46,418 nucleotides of DNA from Phycisphaerae bacterium (GCA_018656645.1 JABHZL010000133.1:1-46418); one strand, 5' to 3'; shown: positions 24,401 to 33,176, counted from the first letter of the stretch. Notes: generated from the sequence alone by a model not told the origin. Numbers and translations: made by a program.

Positions 24401-26986
24401 TCCAGTTCCAATGATTCCAACTGTTGCACGGTTGTCATCGAAGAGTGAGTTAGAAATTTGAAGTGTGCCCTGAGTTGTATGCAGCCCGGCGCCTTTGTAA
24501 TAACAATAGTTATCGCTAAATACACAATTGGAAAAAGTAGAATCCGAATTCATTGCAGCAACACCACCGCCATCGTTTGCTCGGTTGAAATTAAAATTCG
24601 AATTTATAGCTACGATTCCGCCATTATTAATGTATACACCACCGCCTGTACCACCCCAGTCATCAAAACCAGGTCCACCATTTTGCATATCTTCAATTTC
24701 ATTATTCGAAACAACCGACTCATTGAGATATAGATAGCCTGCATCTACATAGATACCCCCAGCACGATCATCTGCTTGATTATTATCTATGAGAGAGTTA
24801 TTGATGATGAGCGTTCCGGTTTGTATGAAAATACCGCCACCATAATTTTCGCCAGTTCCCAATCCCGTCGCCATACCTCTGGTGATTGTGACGCCATCAA
24901 GCACAGAATAAAACCACTCTGTTGGCGAGAAGGTCACAACATGGTACGCATCATCACTTGCAGTTGGAGTGTTGTTGACGTTGCCAGAAAGAACTGTTGG
25001 GTGATTGATGATATCACGTTGTTCAATCGAAGTTTCTGTCCCATCGAATCCGCCATAAACTCTAACTCCAATTGGAATATTGAATGTTGAAGACCGAGAC
25101 AATCCTGGTGTATAGGTACCTTCTGCGACCCAAATTTGTTCACCATTTCCAACAACTGCTAGTGCTTCTTGTACCGTTGGAAAAGCGGTTGCCCATGAAG
25201 TTCCAGTGCCAGTTGTGTTGTCAGCATCGACAAACCAAATTGTTTCGACAGAGGCAATGAGATTGGCTTCAGTTGCACTTGTTTGTTGGGTGAATGATGT
25301 ACCAGCGGGTGCGTTTTGAATGAGTATCTCATCAAACGAAGTATTATTGTAAATATTTCCTTCTACAATCTTGTACACATCACCCTCGAGAGGTTGGATA
25401 CCATCTTCGATTTCTGCGATGAGGGTGCCACCTAGTGTTGCAAAGAAAGTGACGAACAATTTTCGATAATCTGCTGGGTTGTTAAGGTGTACTTTCAGCG
25501 TGCCTTCTGCATTTTGAAAATAGCTGCCATACATATGAATGTATCCAGTCATACTGTCTGTAACTTCCATGAGCCCGCTGTTATCAATTGATTGGCAATA
25601 GAGTTGACCATTACCGATATAGGCACCTTCTGAGCATATATCTAAGTACTCGCAAGAAACAAAGCCACCCTCAGTGAGTAATGTTGCCTCATTGCCATAA
25701 CAACCTATTTGAATCGTTCCCCCAACTTTGCCTAGATAGCCATCTAAAATATCTATCGTTCCACCGAACCAATTTAAATTGCCACCGGGTTCAACGTCAA
25801 TTGAAATTGAAACGATCGTACTTATTTCATTCTGAAGTTGGAGTGTTCCGCCCGATTGCACTGTGATTGGTGCATTGAGAGAACCAGCAGTACTTGAACC
25901 AACACCAACTGCAAGATGTCCTCCATTTTGAATTGTGACTTGGTTTGCGGTTGCCCCAAGTTGATCGATGACAACGCTTGCGTCAATTTCAACATCAACA
26001 GCATTTGTGGGAAGAATGCCGGAACTCCAGTTGGCTGGATCGAACCAACTTCCACCTGGGCTTCCTACCCATGTGACTGCAGAAGCGTCGAGTGTAAGTG
26101 TAAGTGTGCCTGTACCAGATTCTGATCCTTGCCAACCACCAACACGCAAAAGATATTCCTCACCAGCATTCACGGGAATAACTAATGTTGATGTGTAGTA
26201 CAAACAACCATCAAAGTCATCATTACATTCTAGGAAAATGAGATTATTGCAATCCGTTCCGCTATATGCAACAAGATCAGTGTCGTAATTCGCTTGATCA
26301 CAAGTACTGATTGTAAGGGTGCCACTCGCTGGCGCACTGTACCGGTACCAAATATCATTGACCGTCTCGCCTCCATCGCTACCAGCCTCACAACTTGGAT
26401 GGATAGGACCATCTGTTGTGGCATCATATGTTGTGAAATATGTATCACCCTCAACGATGTCAATCGCATCATCACATGCATCGTTGGCAGGGCAGTTTAC
26501 ACTTGTACCTTTGATGTCGACTATGTCGAGTAACAAATCACCCGAGCCAACATACCCTTCGGCCCAGCCTCCCCCAACTCTAATCTTCAGCCGATCGCCT
26601 ATAAAGACGGGCACTTCAACGATGCTCGAGTCTTGGCAACCAGTAGAATCATCTTCACATCCTATGAGTGTTAGGTCGTCACACGAATCCCCAAGATAGA
26701 CAACAATATCGGAGTCGTAATTGACAAGCCCACAAGTGGAAACGAGAAGTGTGCCTTCGCAACCTACAGTGAATGAATACCAAATATCATTGTAGGTTTG
26801 CCCATCAAAGTCACATGTGCCATGCGTATACCCATCAGTTGTCGCGTCAACTGTTGAAAAACTTGTTGTACCCAGGTAAATCTCAGAGGCATTTGCACAC
26901 GCATCGTTGGCAGGTGGACTTAGTGCAAAAACGCTTGTTGTAAAAAACAACACCAAGAAAAACCCAGTAATTATTTTAGGTCCCAT
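21473..26986 (-). CDS. Giant secreted multidomain protein with C-terminal dockerin repeats
   Basis: 1,837 residues. A signal peptide (about 1-22) is followed by two Cys-rich pre-peptidase-like beta domains (about 26-155 and 165-300, each opening NDAC and containing YNDIWYSF/VNDIWYRY), a beta region opening WVGSPGGSWFDPANWSSG (about 305-620), a parallel beta-helix of repeats such as GGGIYFDE and GGVAAMNSD (about 625-1080, beginning WFVDADNTTGTGTSWATAFPT), a second beta region, and a VCBS/FG-GAP-like propeller (DLDGDTDIDIVV, DLDNNGHEDLIV, DVDGDGADDLWL). It ends with two dockerin-like calcium loops (DINDDGEVGIDDLL, DINDDGIVNIEDLL). Likely a surface or released adhesin. AGGAG precedes the ATG by 6 bp. 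mutS follows 18 bp downstream. Confidence 0.9.
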   Translation of the reverse strand: MGPKIITGFFLVLFFTTSVFALSPPANDACANASEIYLGTTSFSTVDATTDGYTHGTCDFDGQTYNDIWYSFTVGCEGTLLVSTCGLVNYDSDIVVYLGDSCDDLTLIGCEDDSTGCQDSSIVEVPVFIGDRLKIRVGGGWAEGYVGSGDLLLDIVDIKGTSVNCPANDACDDAIDIVEGDTYFTTYDATTDGPIHPSCEAGSDGGETVNDIWYRYSAPASGTLTISTCDQANYDTDLVAYSGTDCNNLIFLECNDDFDGCLYYTSTLVIPVNAGEEYLLRVGGWQGSESGTGTLTLTLDASAVTWVGSPGGSWFDPANWSSGILPTNAVDVEIDASVVIDQLGATANQVTIQNGGHLAVGVGSSTAGSLNAPITVQSGGTLQLQNEISTIVSISIDVEPGGNLNWFGGTIDILDGYLGKVGGTIQIGCYGNEATLLTEGGFVSCEYLDICSEGAYIGNGQLYCQSIDNSGLMEVTDSMTGYIHMYGSYFQNAEGTLKVHLNNPADYRKLFVTFFATLGGTLIAEIEDGIQPLEGDVYKIVEGNIYNNTSFDEILIQNAPAGTSFTQQTSATEANLIASVETIWFVDADNTTGTGTSWATAFPTVQEALAVVGNGEQIWVAEGTYTPGLSRSSTFNIPIGVRVYGGFDGTETSIEQRDIINHPTVLSGNVNNTPTASDDAYHVVTFSPTEWFYSVLDGVTITRGMATGLGTGENYGGGIFIQTGTLIINNSLIDNNQADDRAGGIYVDAGYLYLNESVVSNNEIEDMQNGGPGFDDWGGTGGGVYINNGGIVAINSNFNFNRANDGGGVAAMNSDSTFSNCVFSDNYCYYKGAGLHTTQGTLQISNSLFDDNRATVGIIGTGAGGGVHAFETNTRIEGSTFSNNEASYGGGIYFDEISVTAIAFIDRCTFRLNTAWLLGAGFYASDSGSNYSYIADSLFADNDGPTLQMSTGTTGSRVTNCTIVNNYNIGDKAALTGIISLQNSIVWGNRGVYDRGYYNQVNGPITIDTCLIENGTEWLPDGLTNQDPIFRSELGPDGIEHTGDENYRLLPSSIAIDFGNNTLFDFPKSIEDLDGNPRFQDDPYTDDWDPDATPIIDLGCFEYTPVLSGESGYRIWNGGNYANFGTDANWLPADAPGASDIPYFSSREDIPLILLLEDHTVSQLEISQDFCTFGLLGNTLTLTESNYPSLLVGHHVGTSSAVAVFLDGQLVANKVDISGKSHGSVGINENASITSAEGVVVRDGAGFYGGGTLYGNLYCSGTLTHDSSHNSFPTIHGDVSLMNGSIAGLAGSGTILSSCTPIDGDLANGYSKITVDGNVELSGLLYLFQGEIAVSAGLSITLIESTQPITTQFDAIMSSGFGSADLVPIVSYTNNVNGTGGSVIVTFQTISNLIGFGGEEQTGLDSLPADAKFADFNNDGYPDIALSLPNSPASDVLVLINGGISGSSWNGFTSSYQIPVGNTSAGLAVGDLDGDTDIDIVVTNTVANTVSVLKNVIDSNSGIGFIKQTDIATNWYAPTVDTLPTDVAIGNFNTPTSIDLAVANSGDGMLAIINGPIMSASFLPGGSNHPTGGGANSIDPTDVSDTKDLDKVVVTGDGGKTSIFKSGSSGLGFILEYGEPTVIQVGDGIAEQIIADLDNNGHEDLIVADPVGNSIDILLQTSEDVYASPVQLPISGTNPESITSIDLDGDGDLDIVVVLTDVLSVKVARAYRNDTELGTGEAIFTDVGYEQGAGELPLIARSADVDGDGADDLWLATAMPPSFRGVEVGSTLTSLNNIDLGIPCPGDINDDGEVGIDDLLALIGAWDTNDPDADINDDGIVNIEDLLLLISAFGTCP

Positions 26987-27092
26987 CTCATCTCCTTCAA
27001 AGTACTACTTCTAATTATGGCTATTTTCTTGGTAATGTCGAGAAAAAAACTGATATAAGGCCTCAAAATTCTGAAATAAGGTTTTATTCTCA

Positions 27093-27098
27093 TATAAT
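27093..27098 (+). promoter_or_regulatory. Consensus -10 element of the ZIP transporter gene
   Basis: A perfect TATAAT ends 10 bp before the ATG at 27109. The expected start point (about 27105) leaves at most four untranslated bases, so the mRNA should be leaderless. The -35 region (near 27069, TTCTGA) is weak. The same gap also serves the divergent dockerin-protein gene. Confidence 0.55.
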
Positions 27099-27108
27099 TT
27101 AAATTCTT

Positions 27109-27927
27109 ATGTTATTTTTGCTTTGTATCGCTATCGCCATTTCCTCCATCCTTGGTGGCATTGTGCCATTGCTTCTCCGTCCAACGCACAAAAGAATGCA
27201 GCTGGCAATCAGTTTTGTAGGTGGTGTTATGGCAGGGGTGGCGATCCTTGATTTACTCCCCGAAGCACTTGAAGCAGGGGATACGCACGCAGTGGTAGGG
27301 TGGTTGCTCGCAGGATTTCTAACACTCTTTTTGCTTGAGAGATTTCTTCCATCACACTGTCATGATGTTGCAGAAGATCACCATGATTCACCTTGTGGAC
27401 ATGAACACCGTCTTACAGGTGCAGGCGCATTTGTTGGGCTAACAATTCATAGTTTGCTTGCAGGCGTAGCACTTGGAGCAGCATGGTTGCTTGGCGGAAT
27501 GCCAGTTGCCCTTGGTGTCTTTGTTGCGATCGTGTTGCACAAGCCATTTGATGCGTTGACATTGATCGCGCTCTTGCGTGTGGGCTCAACATCTCAAACA
27601 AAACTTATTGTATTCAATGTGATGTATGCACTCACAGTCCCATGTGGTGTATTGATTTTTATGATTTGGGGAACCGCCTCGCCGGAAGCAATTGCAGGGG
27701 CGATAGCATTTTCAGCAGGGATGTTCCTTTGTATTTCACTAAGCGATCTTCTGCCTGAATTGCAATTTCACGGGCACGATCGCATATCACTGACAACTTC
27801 ACTCCTGCTTGGACTTGCTGTTGCGTGGGGAATTTCCCAATCCCACTCGCACGAAGATCATGAACATGCAGAGGGGGAATCGATTATTATGCCGCGTATT
27901 CATGACTCAAACAGCACCCAACTATAA
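27109..27927 (+). CDS. ZIP-family metal transporter
   Basis: 272 residues, about eight transmembrane helices, with a histidine-rich loop between helices 3 and 4 (HCHDVAEDHHDSPCGHEH) and another His-rich tail (SHSHEDHEHAEG), as expected for a zinc or related divalent-metal carrier in the inner membrane. The helix 4 metal motif is HSLLAG; the usual glutamate (HSxxEG) is Ala. Helix 5 reads LHKPFDA. The missing Glu occurs in some ZIP groups and may change metal preference. No Shine-Dalgarno is needed if the mRNA is leaderless. Its 3' end overlaps ileS by 26 bp. Confidence 0.88.
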   Translation: MLFLLCIAIAISSILGGIVPLLLRPTHKRMQLAISFVGGVMAGVAILDLLPEALEAGDTHAVVGWLLAGFLTLFLLERFLPSHCHDVAEDHHDSPCGHEHRLTGAGAFVGLTIHSLLAGVALGAAWLLGGMPVALGVFVAIVLHKPFDALTLIALLRVGSTSQTKLIVFNVMYALTVPCGVLIFMIWGTASPEAIAGAIAFSAGMFLCISLSDLLPELQFHGHDRISLTTSLLLGLAVAWGISQSHSHEDHEHAEGESIIMPRIHDSNSTQL

Positions 27928-30658
27928 AAAAACTCTGCATCTTCCTAAAACTTCGTTTCCGATGCGTGGCAATCTGTCTCAAAATGAGCCACAATCAGTA
28001 AAACGATGGGAAAAGGAAAAACTCTATAGCGAAATACAGGAAGCAAGAGTAGACGCACCTCCGTTTGTGTTTCATGATGGTCCACCCTATGCCAATGGTT
28101 CTATCCACGTGGGACATTTGCTTAATAAAGTGCTGAAAGACATTGTTGTTCGTACGCAGAACATGTCGGGTCGAAAGTGTCCCTTTACTCCGGGTTGGGA
28201 TTGCCATGGTCTTCCTATTGAGCACAAGGTCATGACTGAACTTGTTGAATCTGGCAAGATTGAAAAATTAAAAACACTTGATGACGACACTCGACGTGTT
28301 GCAATTCGAAGAGAGTGTAAAAAATACGCATCTAAGTTTGTGAAGTTGCAAACTGGCCAAATGAAAAGTTTACTGACACTTGCAGATTACGATGATCCAT
28401 ATCTCACAATGACGCCAAAATATGAGGCATCTGTGTTAGAGGTATTTGCCAAACTTGTTGATACTGGGGTTGTGTACCGACAACTCAAACCAGTGCACTG
28501 GTCTATTGCGAATGAAACAGCACTTGCCGAAGCAGAATTAGAATATTACGATCGAGAAGATCCTTCCATATTTGTGCACTTCGATGCAGTTGATGCTGAA
28601 TCAGTCGCAAATTCGTTTGGAGTTACGCTGTGTGATACACCAAGTTTTTTAATTTGGACAACAACACCGTGGACTCTCGTTGCAAATATGGCGATAACTG
28701 TTTCGCCTCGATTTGAATATTCTCTTGTCAAACTCGGTGACCACGTAACGATCATCGCCAGCGAATTACTTGAAAAAGTTGCGGGTGTAACAGGCGTTCA
28801 ACCTGAAGTGCTCGGTGCATGCAAGGGCGATGCACTTGTAGGTCTGTCATACCAGCACGTTTTCTGTGATCGAACATGTCCTGTCATTTCTGGGGATCAT
28901 GTCACACTTGAAGATGGCACGGGACTCGTACACACAGCACCTGGTCATGGTACGGATGACTACATCGTTGGCCTTGCAAACAATCTTGATATTTATTGCC
29001 CCGTTCAAGCAAATGGGGTGTATGACGAAACAGTCCCAGAGTTTTTAGCAGACCTTTCTGTTTGGGATGCGAATGAAAAAGTTGTCAATAAGTTGAAAGA
29101 TACAAATCATTTGTATCATGTTTCAATGTACACACACAGCTATCCTCACGATTGGCGCAGTAAAACGCCTGTGATTTTCCGTTCGACTGAACAATGGTTT
29201 GTAGCAGTTGATACAGAGATGGATGCCGGGAAAACGCTTCGCGGAATGGCACTAGACGCTACTGAAAATAGCATCAAGTTTATTCCCGCGTGGGGGCAAA
29301 ACCGCATGCGCGGCATGCTTGAATCTCGCCCTGACTGGTGCTTGTCACGCCAACGATCATGGGGTTTGCCGATTCCGGCATTTGCAAAATCAGATGGCAC
29401 AATTTTGTTGACTGCAGACATTGTGCGAGTGATTTCTACAGTGTTTGCTGAGCACGGGTCAGATTCTTGGTTTACACAACCGCCAGAAGTTTTGCTCGCT
29501 GGGTGGGAAAATCCCGACAATCTTGATCTTTCATCTCTCGAAAAAATGCACGACATATTTGATGTATGGTTTGAATCAGGTTCTTCATGGCATGCTGTGA
29601 TGCAAACTCGCGGGCAAGGCTATCCAATGGATCTTTATTTGGAAGGAAGTGACCAACACCGTGGATGGTTCCAACTTTCGATGCTTCCCGCACTTGCCAC
29701 TACTGGTATGTCACCATTCAAAAGTGTACTCACGCATGGATTCATGGTTGATAAAAATGGTCACAAGATGAGTAAGAGTGGGGGCAACGCTTTGACCGTT
29801 GAGGAATTGTTAAAAGAACTCGGCGCCGACGTATGTCGTTGGTGGGTTGGCTCGTTGCCGTATGACAATGACATCAAAGTTGACCAATCATTTTTTGATC
29901 TTGCTGGAGAAAGTTATCGAAAGATTAGAAATACGTTTAGATTTATGCTTGGAAACGTTGGTGATGCAGAAGGCGTCGTTATCGAATCAACTTCAATTGA
30001 TGGCTGGGTGTTGGGCGAACTTACAAAGTTAGAACTTGCAGTTGTTGATTCTCTACAGTCCTACGATTTTCGTGCTGCACATCAAGCGTTGTATAACTTT
30101 TGCAACGATACACTTTCTGCCACGTATTGTGCCGCCGTTAAAGATCGGTTGTACTGTGATAGTATTGATTCGGACCGCCGAAAGCGAACAGCAGCGACGA
30201 TGCGAATTTTAAGCGATTCACTTTGCCGTTTGATTGCTCCATTTCTGCCACATACTTCTGATGAAGCATGGCGATCCTTGCATGGGGAAGATGCCCCGAG
30301 CGTGCACCTTCAAAAGTTTGCAAATATTGGTTACCCAAGTGATGAGGCTTGGGATGATGTGATGAAAGTTCGTGATGAAGCACTGAAGGCATTGGAAGAA
30401 TCAAAAGTGAGCGGCATTGATAATCCGCTAGATGCCGGATTAGTACTCCCAGAGTCGATGCGTGGTTTTGATGCCTGCGATCTTGCCGACCTTTGTGGCG
30501 TTTCACGAGTTTCGTTTGAGGGTAGTGCTGTTGTGGTACAAGATCTCAGAGAAGAACCAAAATGTGATCGATCTTGGAAACGAGATGGAACAGTGAAGTT
30601 GCGATCTGACGGTGGTATGCTCAGTGATCGAGATGCGGTTGCAGTCAGCGTCGAGTAA
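27902..30658 (+). CDS. ileS: Isoleucine--tRNA ligase
   Basis: 918-residue class I synthetase charging tRNA-Ile, with a CP1 editing domain that hydrolyses Val-tRNA-Ile. HIGH appears as HVGH (69-72) after PYANGSI; KMSKS is intact (622-626); GWDCHGLPIE and WCLSRQRSWGLPIP are diagnostic. I chose ATG 27902, giving the conserved TLHLPKTSFPMRGNLSQNEP start, rather than upstream codons in the same frame; it overlaps the ZIP gene by 26 bp. The C-terminal zinc finger is degraded: KCDRSW keeps one Cys, and the second CxxC is replaced by LSDRD. Confidence 0.97.
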   Translation: MTQTAPNYKKTLHLPKTSFPMRGNLSQNEPQSVKRWEKEKLYSEIQEARVDAPPFVFHDGPPYANGSIHVGHLLNKVLKDIVVRTQNMSGRKCPFTPGWDCHGLPIEHKVMTELVESGKIEKLKTLDDDTRRVAIRRECKKYASKFVKLQTGQMKSLLTLADYDDPYLTMTPKYEASVLEVFAKLVDTGVVYRQLKPVHWSIANETALAEAELEYYDREDPSIFVHFDAVDAESVANSFGVTLCDTPSFLIWTTTPWTLVANMAITVSPRFEYSLVKLGDHVTIIASELLEKVAGVTGVQPEVLGACKGDALVGLSYQHVFCDRTCPVISGDHVTLEDGTGLVHTAPGHGTDDYIVGLANNLDIYCPVQANGVYDETVPEFLADLSVWDANEKVVNKLKDTNHLYHVSMYTHSYPHDWRSKTPVIFRSTEQWFVAVDTEMDAGKTLRGMALDATENSIKFIPAWGQNRMRGMLESRPDWCLSRQRSWGLPIPAFAKSDGTILLTADIVRVISTVFAEHGSDSWFTQPPEVLLAGWENPDNLDLSSLEKMHDIFDVWFESGSSWHAVMQTRGQGYPMDLYLEGSDQHRGWFQLSMLPALATTGMSPFKSVLTHGFMVDKNGHKMSKSGGNALTVEELLKELGADVCRWWVGSLPYDNDIKVDQSFFDLAGESYRKIRNTFRFMLGNVGDAEGVVIESTSIDGWVLGELTKLELAVVDSLQSYDFRAAHQALYNFCNDTLSATYCAAVKDRLYCDSIDSDRRKRTAATMRILSDSLCRLIAPFLPHTSDEAWRSLHGEDAPSVHLQKFANIGYPSDEAWDDVMKVRDEALKALEESKVSGIDNPLDAGLVLPESMRGFDACDLADLCGVSRVSFEGSAVVVQDLREEPKCDRSWKRDGTVKLRSDGGMLSDRDAVAVSVE

Positions 30659-30667
30659 GATGTCCGC

Positions 30668-31024
30668 ATGACTGAATTCCTAAAAACGATTAAATATGAT
30701 GATTTTGCAAAACTAGACCTTCGCATTGCGACGGTAAGAAAAGCAGAGTTCCATCCAAATGCTGACCGCCTGTTGAAGTTACAGATTGATGACGGTACTC
30801 CAGAGGGTCGCCAGATCTGTGCTGGCATGAAAGATTGGTACAAACCCGAAGAGTTAGAAGGCTCACAAGTGGTGATTATTGCCAATTTAGAATCTCGCAA
30901 GATCCGAGGCGAAATTAGTGATGGCATGGTTGTCGCAGCTACCCGTCGAAATGGTGAAGATGCAGAAGATGTTGCAGTCCTTCGCGTTGATCGGGAAATG
31001 CCCGCTGGCGCAAAAGTGAGTTAG
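30668..31024 (+). CDS. Free-standing tRNA-binding (Trbp111/CsaA/MetRS-C-type) protein
   Basis: 118 residues forming one OB-fold: FAKLDLRIATVRKAEFHPNADRLLKLQIDDG is the usual first half, and VVIIANLESRKIRGEISDGMVVAA the second, with the SDGM/S.GM motif. Such domains bind the tRNA elbow and occur as the C terminus of MetRS or as separate proteins (Trbp111, CsaA). Begins 9 bp after ileS, so it is probably cotranscribed and may serve as a tRNA-binding cofactor to a synthetase; which one is not visible here. Confidence 0.88.
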   Translation: MTEFLKTIKYDDFAKLDLRIATVRKAEFHPNADRLLKLQIDDGTPEGRQICAGMKDWYKPEELEGSQVVIIANLESRKIRGEISDGMVVAATRRNGEDAEDVAVLRVDREMPAGAKVS

Positions 31025-31026
31025 TA

Positions 31027-31253
31027 GCAGTGTTTCTCTTGTTATAGCGGCATTCGAGGGACGTTTGCAGCCTGTAACTTCGTCGCGTTCCATCGGTGAC
31101 CCATAAAGGGTCACCTGCTTCACACTTCTTGTTACAGATTGCAACCATCCCTCTCGGTGCTCGCTCTAACGCGTTCACCACTGCTTGCAGTGTTTCTCTT
31201 GCTCTGGTGTATTCGAGGGACGTTTGCTGCCTGTAACTTCGTCGCGTTCCATC
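31027..31253. repeat. Two 67-68 bp direct repeats with a hairpin between
   Basis: Copy 1 is 31027-31094 and copy 2 is 31187-31253. They are identical for the first 15 bases (GCAGTGTTTCTCTTG), differ in a 9-10 base spacer, and then agree over 43 bases but for one substitution (A/T at the base after GTTTGC). Between them is a hairpin with arms GGTGACCC (31093-31100) and GGGTCACC (31107-31114). On the minus strand the copies encode near-identical peptides (DGTRRSYRQQTSLE and DGTRRSYRLQTSLE), but without a plausible start or full gene. Looks like a dispersed repeat or a remnant. Confidence 0.75.
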
Positions 31254-31257
31254 AGGT

Positions 31258-31283
31258 AAATACACTACCTCGTAGGTTGTTTA
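31258..31283 (-). terminator. Imperfect terminator overlapping the stop of the PpiD-like gene
   Basis: Read on the minus strand it is AATAAACAACCT, ACG, AGGTAGTGTA: the same design as the obgE terminator with two mismatches. The stop codon of the minus-strand gene lies inside its 5' arm. Confidence 0.5.
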
Positions 31284-33176
31284 TTCTTCATCTACTGACG
31301 CTACGTTTTCACGACCGCGCTTGAAATTATGACGTTCAGTCAAAGTTTCCAACGAGAATGCGTCGCCGATACCTTTGGTGCCACCAAGTTCATCAAATGC
31401 CATCAACGTTTGAAGGATCGGTGATGCGTTGCCAGAAAGCCCGTTCGCTAATTCTTTGCTTGTGGGAGTTGTGCCAGTGACGCGAACAACGACAAGTGCC
31501 ATATTTTCATTAGAAGGAACAACGAAGATTCTTTCCTCAACAGGAAGGTCAGCAATTGGTGTATCGAGAGGGATATTTTCTGTGCGTGCAATAATTGATT
31601 TCACAACAGCTGGGTCTGTTTGTTCGAGAGCTTGAATTGACGAAACCATTTCTTCGATTGATGCGCCGGAGCTAAGGCGAGTGAGAATTGTTTGTGACAA
31701 CAACGATTGTTTCGTTGCAGCATCTAGAATTGCAGGCACACCAGCATCTACAAGTGATACAGATTGAGGTCGGCTTACAGAAGCATTGTTATCCATTGCA
31801 ACTTGAAGCATGCCGTTGTTTCGAGCATCATCTTGAACAGCGTCAAGTTTGGCTTGCAAAGTAGTCCACTCTTGGAGCCTTGAAGCATCTGCGTGCACTT
31901 TAGCTCTCACTTCATCGAGGTTTGTAGGAGTTCTTGAAGGATCTGAGTCGGTGATACGGAAAACAAAAAGTTCACCATTGTCAGTTTCCACTATGGGAGC
32001 GGTGACATCTTGTTGTACTCGGTAAATACCAGTTCCGCCAAATTCTTTTGAGGAACCAATGAGGGTTGCAAAAGGTACTGTGGCGTCACCCAAGTTCGTC
32101 GCAGCAACTTCACCAAGAACAGGTGTGCTTGCAGCGTCGGCTGTTGAAATCCAATCCCCAACACTGCCGTAGGCAGGTAGATCAATGCTAAAAGTTTTCT
32201 GCACATTGGAGGCAAGTTCTTCAAGTCCTAGTTTTTGATCACTCCAATTTTCGGGAAGTACAATGAAGCCATCTTGTTCTTCAAAACCACGTCGGGGAAG
32301 ACGAAGTTGTTCAGACATTGTTCGTGCAATTTCATCTCGGGAGTGTTCTGTTAAGAAATCTAAGTATGACTCAGAGACTGTCTCAGGAATCTCTGTACTA
32401 CCTTCGACTATTGGAAATCGTGGATCGTTTTCATTTCGCCGCCAATACTTTCGTTGTTCTCGAGTAGTGAAATCATCGCTGAGCTTTGCTGCTTGGCGAA
32501 TTGACTCTGCGGGAATATGTATCCATTCAACTTTAAATCGATCAGGAAGTTTGTACCCAAAACCTTGGTCGCCTTCTCCTGCAGGAACATCTTTCCATGC
32601 TTCAAATTGTGCAAGGAGTGTTTCTTCTGAAACTTCAGCATCACCAGTATTGGCAGGTATGACGACAGTTTCTACAGCAACAGTAGATAAATAATTATCT
32701 GCAGCGTTGTGAATGCGGCGGTCTGAAAAACGGCCAGCACCCTGGTATATTCTCAAGAGTCTTTGCACACCCTCTAAGTGGGAGAGCGTTTCAAGGACAG
32801 TTTGCGGACGAACGCCGGTGTTTCTTGCAATGTTCGTAACAGTTGCAGCATCGATAGTGACAGCGTTGAGTGCTGGTGTAAGGCCAGCTAGGTCTGCCTC
32901 ACGTGTGAGGAGGAACCAGTGTGATGGTGATTCAATTGAACCAATTCCGGGAAGCGAAACACCAAGCCTGTCAATAATTTGAGATTCTGTAACGTTTTTT
33001 TGCCATTGATCATACCCAACAGATTCCCCCTCACCAACGGTTGCCTGTTTGGTGCCTGCATAACCAGCTCTTTGAGCAAGTTGCTGAATAACATTGGGCG
33101 CAAGAAAAGCGATCAGTAGTAAGGATCCGCCAAAACCGAGGATCCAGACACTGTATTTGCGTAGAAACTTAAACAT
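31281..33176 (-). CDS. PpiD/SurA-like membrane-anchored periplasmic protein
   Basis: 631 residues with one N-terminal transmembrane helix (about 10-30, WILGFGGSLLLIAFLAPNVI) and a long periplasmic helical region arranged like SurA_N/PpiD chaperones (FDRRIHNAADNYLSTVAVETVVIPA style segments, then VEWIHIPAESIRQAAKLSDDF). I do not see a confident parvulin active-site block, so it may be a chaperone without isomerase activity. It is followed by a shared-type terminator and preceded by rpsD on the same strand, 66 bp away. Confidence 0.6.
   Translation of the reverse strand: MFKFLRKYSVWILGFGGSLLLIAFLAPNVIQQLAQRAGYAGTKQATVGEGESVGYDQWQKNVTESQIIDRLGVSLPGIGSIESPSHWFLLTREADLAGLTPALNAVTIDAATVTNIARNTGVRPQTVLETLSHLEGVQRLLRIYQGAGRFSDRRIHNAADNYLSTVAVETVVIPANTGDAEVSEETLLAQFEAWKDVPAGEGDQGFGYKLPDRFKVEWIHIPAESIRQAAKLSDDFTTREQRKYWRRNENDPRFPIVEGSTEIPETVSESYLDFLTEHSRDEIARTMSEQLRLPRRGFEEQDGFIVLPENWSDQKLGLEELASNVQKTFSIDLPAYGSVGDWISTADAASTPVLGEVAATNLGDATVPFATLIGSSKEFGGTGIYRVQQDVTAPIVETDNGELFVFRITDSDPSRTPTNLDEVRAKVHADASRLQEWTTLQAKLDAVQDDARNNGMLQVAMDNNASVSRPQSVSLVDAGVPAILDAATKQSLLSQTILTRLSSGASIEEMVSSIQALEQTDPAVVKSIIARTENIPLDTPIADLPVEERIFVVPSNENMALVVVRVTGTTPTSKELANGLSGNASPILQTLMAFDELGGTKGIGDAFSLETLTERHNFKRGRENVASVDEE

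Noticed and set aside
30887-31265. Two minus-strand open frames in the repeat region as genes
   Set aside because: They consist of the direct repeats plus antisense of the tRNA-binding gene; no start or ribosome binding site fits and the two peptides are merely repeat translations.
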